A DNA stretch of 35,501 bases from a virus, in IMG/VR virus record IMGVR_UViG_3300020463_002645, positions 1-35,501 of that record. The stretch is one strand, 5' to 3'. Position 1 is the first letter of the stretch. Each line of letters begins with the position of its first letter. The translations under genes were made by a program, and so were the position numbers. Below the pieces are notes generated by a model. The model was not told the origin of the DNA and ran no database searches. It worked only from the letters and a program-made list of their open reading frames with translations. Shown in pieces: positions 33,059 through 35,501 of this stretch.

Positions 33059-33681
33059 TAAAAGACTTTATAAAACAAAATGACTTTGTAAAAGAGTATT
33101 CATTAGAAAATTATTCAGATTACGAACAAGTAATTAGAAACAAGGTTGGATATATCAAAGTAAATTTTGATTTTCCTGCTTTACTTTTTATGGATGAATG
33201 TATAAGTTTGTTTGACAAGAGAAAACCTTTCACGTACACAAGACATCAGGAACTGCCAGATGCTCCAGGATGGGCCGGTGTTATTTTAGCAGATAACGGC
33301 AAACCGAGGGCAACGCCGATGTCAGAAGCACCTAAGTTAGTGGAATGGTTCAAAAGCCACGAATGTTTTGACTTTTCAAACAAAGATAAAACTAGGATAC
33401 ACATACACTATTTAGAACCAAAGTCATTTATACCTATACACCAAGATTACGAAAATGATATGTGTAATGGTTTAAATTTTGCTATAACACAACCACCAGG
33501 CTGTAAATTTTATGTTGAAGATTACGGAGTGATACCTTTCAGCCAACCGGGAGATGTTTATCTATGCCAGATAGGCAAAAGACATTGTGTATATAATGAT
33601 AGTGATGAGATAAGAATTCATATATTACCAAAAGGTCCTTACCTTGACAAACAAAAAATTCTTAAGTATATAAACCCTTAA
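33055..33681 (+). CDS. Aspartyl/asparaginyl beta-hydroxylase-like Fe(II)/2OG oxygenase (208 aa)
   Basis: Same architecture as the gene at 11920. RIHIHYLEPKSFIPIHQDYE has His129-x-Asp131; NGLNFAITQPPGCKFYVEDY, GVIPFSQPGDVYLCQIG, GKRHCVYNDS with His177, and EIRIHIL with Arg187 follow. Compare FAINQPEDCEMVF, VPFSNGVGF and RRHCVVNNS in the other protein. The N-terminal 110 residues diverge, suggesting a different substrate. It starts with an ATGA overlap and converges on the minus-strand gene, their 3' ends overlapping by 20 bases. It is the last + strand gene in the window. Confidence 0.82.
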   Translation: MIKDFIKQNDFVKEYSLENYSDYEQVIRNKVGYIKVNFDFPALLFMDECISLFDKRKPFTYTRHQELPDAPGWAGVILADNGKPRATPMSEAPKLVEWFKSHECFDFSNKDKTRIHIHYLEPKSFIPIHQDYENDMCNGLNFAITQPPGCKFYVEDYGVIPFSQPGDVYLCQIGKRHCVYNDSDEIRIHILPKGPYLDKQKILKYINP

Positions 33682-34150
33682 TCCAATTGATTTCATCATC
33701 ATCAACTTGACTTGGTTTTTGATTTTTAAATATTTCCGTTATATTAGTTTCATTCTTAATTGCACTGTGTTGTTTGCAAAACGAATTCAAAACTATTGCG
33801 ATTTGTTGCGGTGAAAACTTAATCTTATAAGGTAAAGGCCTAAATGAAGATTGAAATAAATCATCAAGTACTAAAATTTTTTGTGTCTTAATTTTGTAGT
33901 TGTTTAATGCATCTGCATTTACAACAATTAAATTTATTTTTGAATTAGTACGCAACTCAAAAAATACTTTATCTTTTAAAGCACTGTTTTTTGGATATTC
34001 ACAATCAGCACTTGCTACTATGCAGTCTATAAAATGATCATAGACGTAGTCCAAAAAGTGTCTTGCACTTTCTTTGTTCTTACATAACACAATGTTTTTA
34101 ATTGGTGTTATATTTGCTATATGCTGGTATTCCAAGTCCACTTTTTGCAT
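33662..34150 (-). CDS. Hypothetical protein (162 aa)
   Basis: Not recognised. It is read leftward, downstream of the AsnB-like gene, which it overlaps by 53 bases if the ATG at 34150 is used; a later GTG or TTG start is possible. NIVLCKNKESARHFLDYVYD and DCIVASADCEYPKNSALKDK, then INLIVVNADALN and KILVLDDLFQSS, give a repeating strand-helix pattern that could be a small alpha/beta (Rossmann-like) protein. The C-terminal segment KFSPQQIAIVLNSFCKQHSA is helical. No catalytic motif is evident. Its 3' end overlaps the + strand oxygenase by 20 bases. Confidence 0.65.
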   Translation of the reverse strand: MQKVDLEYQHIANITPIKNIVLCKNKESARHFLDYVYDHFIDCIVASADCEYPKNSALKDKVFFELRTNSKINLIVVNADALNNYKIKTQKILVLDDLFQSSFRPLPYKIKFSPQQIAIVLNSFCKQHSAIKNETNITEIFKNQKPSQVDDDEINWIKGLYT

Positions 34151-35396
34151 ACTCCCATGGTATAGTTGTCATCTCAGGCCACAATAGCCTATAGATATTT
34201 TTGTCTTTATTACTAATAAATTTTATACTACTTGTCCAATTAACGCAAGAATTAATAAATTTAAAGTCCGTGTATGGATGAATCCATTTCAATTCCTTGT
34301 CTTGATTGTAAGCAAACACTCTAAAAGCACTTTCTTCTTTTAATCTACAGAACAAAAGTTTGTTTATCTCATCTGGATGCTTATTATTTCTTAATTGTGC
34401 TTCAAAATATTCATAACACCTTTTATATTCTTCTGGTGAATTCAGGTACTTTAAAGCATCGGGTTTTGTACTTCCAATACGTCTGTGACTCCCACATATG
34501 TTAACAGCAAACTTTGCCATTGCTTCTATGTTAAATCCTTTTTGTGCAAAGTATTGCAATACGTATCTACTTTGCATATTGCCAACTCCAACCTCACCAC
34601 TCCAACATAGATGATCGGATATACCTAAATCAAATATTGCTTTTCTTTTTGCAGAGTAAGTGTTCTCGATCCAATGGCTAAAAAAGTGTTCGTTTGTGTC
34701 TTCGTCAAATATTTGTCCACTGTACTCTATTGGTACAAACTGCACATCAATTTGTAGTTGGCTCGCTATTCGGGTTACAGGTTCTTTTTCGTGTTGTTTT
34801 GCTTTAGGTGACCACAAACTAATAAATTTAAATTTTTTTTCTAACCCTAGTTTTTTGATGATGTGAGCAAGGGTAGTTGAATCTTTTCCACCACTCAGGA
34901 ACAACACATTTTTTTCAGCAACATTTTTTTGAATTAAATTTTCAAAATGTGTTTTGATTCCTTCTATAGAATTGGTTGACAACTTGTCATCTATCAGGGT
35001 CTCCTGTTCTATAATTTTTGTCTCACCATTTTTTATATGAATCATTGCGTCGGTGGGTACTCGTTTGATATTTGAATATGGAGTTTTGAGACTGACAGTA
35101 AATCCACCCATCATTTTCCTTTCATTAAAAAACGAATCATCTCTTTCTAAATTATTTGTTCGTTTAACTAGATCATGGTAAAACCAGTCATAGTCATTGT
35201 CGGTAAACCATATTGGATATGAAGAGAAATGATCGCTTATGTAATAACGTTCGTTGTCACTTAAAATCACCACACAACCATAGTTTCCTCGCGGTTTAAC
35301 GCCTGTACACACGTCTTTAATGAAGTCTGGGGTGTTTGATGGCAGATCACCTCTCCATAGCACTGTAACCCCGTTATATTGGGTTTTATTGATCAT
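34098..35396 (-). CDS. Asparagine-synthetase-like protein lacking the glutaminase Cys (432 aa)
   Basis: VLFLSGGKDSTTLAHIIKKL has the PP-loop (Ser168 to Ser173) of the asparagine synthetase domain, which adenylates a carboxylate. ISDHFSSYPIWF (53-64) resembles the second half of a class II glutaminase domain (the 'D..G.RPLYY' block). The catalytic Cys2 that must follow Met1 is replaced by Ile and the whole N-terminal domain is shortened, so glutamine hydrolysis is unlikely. RVPTDAMIHIKNGE (112-125) corresponds to the 'PG....' strand joining the two domains. It is 432 residues against about 550-630 for full AsnB. With Ugd upstream, amidation of a uronic acid is an attractive idea, but only by analogy with O-antigen AsnB-like enzymes. 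ATGA overlap with the GNAT fragment. Confidence 0.8.
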   Translation of the reverse strand: MINKTQYNGVTVLWRGDLPSNTPDFIKDVCTGVKPRGNYGCVVILSDNERYYISDHFSSYPIWFTDNDYDWFYHDLVKRTNNLERDDSFFNERKMMGGFTVSLKTPYSNIKRVPTDAMIHIKNGETKIIEQETLIDDKLSTNSIEGIKTHFENLIQKNVAEKNVLFLSGGKDSTTLAHIIKKLGLEKKFKFISLWSPKAKQHEKEPVTRIASQLQIDVQFVPIEYSGQIFDEDTNEHFFSHWIENTYSAKRKAIFDLGISDHLCWSGEVGVGNMQSRYVLQYFAQKGFNIEAMAKFAVNICGSHRRIGSTKPDALKYLNSPEEYKRCYEYFEAQLRNNKHPDEINKLLFCRLKEESAFRVFAYNQDKELKWIHPYTDFKFINSCVNWTSSIKFISNKDKNIYRLLWPEMTTIPWEYAKSGLGIPAYSKYNTN

Positions 35397-35501
35397 AATG
35401 TTTTAAGTACGTAGCAGTTTGGTCCAAACTCTACTCCCTCATCAAAGAAATCACCTTGCTTGACATAACCAAATTTTTCATAGGCTGGTAAAGCGGCTTT
35501 T
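35393..35501 (-). CDS. GNAT acetyltransferase, C-terminal fragment cut by the right edge
   Basis: The complementary strand reads KAALPAYEKFGYVKQGDFF, then DEGVEFGPNCYVLKTL and a stop, with the frame open to the right edge. 'A..AYEKFGY...G..F.E......Y.L.K' is the typical last strand-helix-strand of GNAT N-acetyltransferases. The acetyl-CoA-binding part lies outside the window. The stop overlaps the AsnB-like ATG by 4 bases (ATGA), so this gene leads the leftward operon seen here. Confidence 0.7.
   Translation of the reverse strand, partial: KAALPAYEKFGYVKQGDFFDEGVEFGPNCYVLKTL

Noticed and set aside
1-35501. CRISPR arrays, insertion sequences, tRNA or rRNA genes
   Set aside because: No regularly spaced repeats, transposase motifs or cloverleaf/rRNA stretches were seen by eye. 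Nearly all bases are coding, and no gene-free stretch exceeds 300 bases.

Overview
This is a densely packed, AT-rich window (roughly one third G+C by eye). It most resembles an accessory biosynthesis island of a large T4-like marine phage. The phage call rests on four things: junctions that abut or overlap by 1-17 bases through almost the whole + strand; an exact T4-type late-promoter octamer (TATAAATA) ahead of a small gene with a strong ribosome binding site; a gene mix typical of marine myoviruses (SGNH hydrolase, GT-A-like and SEK-motif glycosyltransferases, Fe(II)/2OG oxygenases, AsnB-like and GNAT proteins); and many unrecognised small proteins. No capsid, tail, replication or packaging gene is present, so a hypervariable island of an AT-rich alphaproteobacterium such as SAR11 is not excluded. 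The alternative oxidase is of the mitochondrial/proteobacterial type, not the plastid type known from cyanophages, which hints at an alphaproteobacterial rather than cyanobacterial host.

Layout. Bases 1-1798 hold the end of a glycosyltransferase-like gene cut by the left edge, an unknown gene, and a GT-A-like glycosyltransferase. Bases 1798-8704 hold a fused double radical SAM protein, an SGNH-hydrolase-like protein, an SEK-motif glycosyltransferase, a UDP-glucose/GDP-mannose dehydrogenase, a second GT-A-like protein, a methyltransferase-like protein and a 68-residue unknown. Bases 8697-12585 hold two radical SAM genes, an alternative oxidase, a small Rossmann/methyltransferase-like protein and an Asp/Asn-hydroxylase-like oxygenase. 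Bases 12596-29575 are fourteen consecutive radical SAM genes with nothing between them. Bases 29559-33681 hold a PP-loop protein, an unknown with the same core as the gene at 11304, a late-promoter-driven 112-residue protein and two Fe(II)/2OG-type oxygenases. From 33662 to the right edge the strand switches: a GNAT fragment, an asparagine-synthetase-like protein and an unknown are read leftward and converge on the + strand genes.

The outstanding feature is the radical SAM array: 17 proteins carrying 18 complete CxxxCxxC domains. They fall into three architectures: (A) N-terminal CC...CxxC twitch/SPASM module followed by the radical SAM domain, nine domains; (B) radical SAM domain with a G-N-x-G-D-P-like motif in place of GGEP, followed by a C-terminal cysteine module, five domains; (C) a 'CNYKCSYC'-like radical SAM domain with SGGEP/AGGEP/TGGEP and a C-terminal twitch/SPASM module, four domains. 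One gene fuses A and C in one chain. The neighbours (two GT-A-like proteins, SEK-motif transferase, sugar-nucleotide dehydrogenase, SGNH hydrolase, AsnB-like and PP-loop ATP-dependent enzymes, methyltransferase-like proteins, 2OG oxygenases, acetyltransferase) suggest a multistep pathway building or decorating a glycan, glycoconjugate or heavily modified polypeptide. The product cannot be read from sequence. All functional statements come from motifs read by eye; no database search was run.
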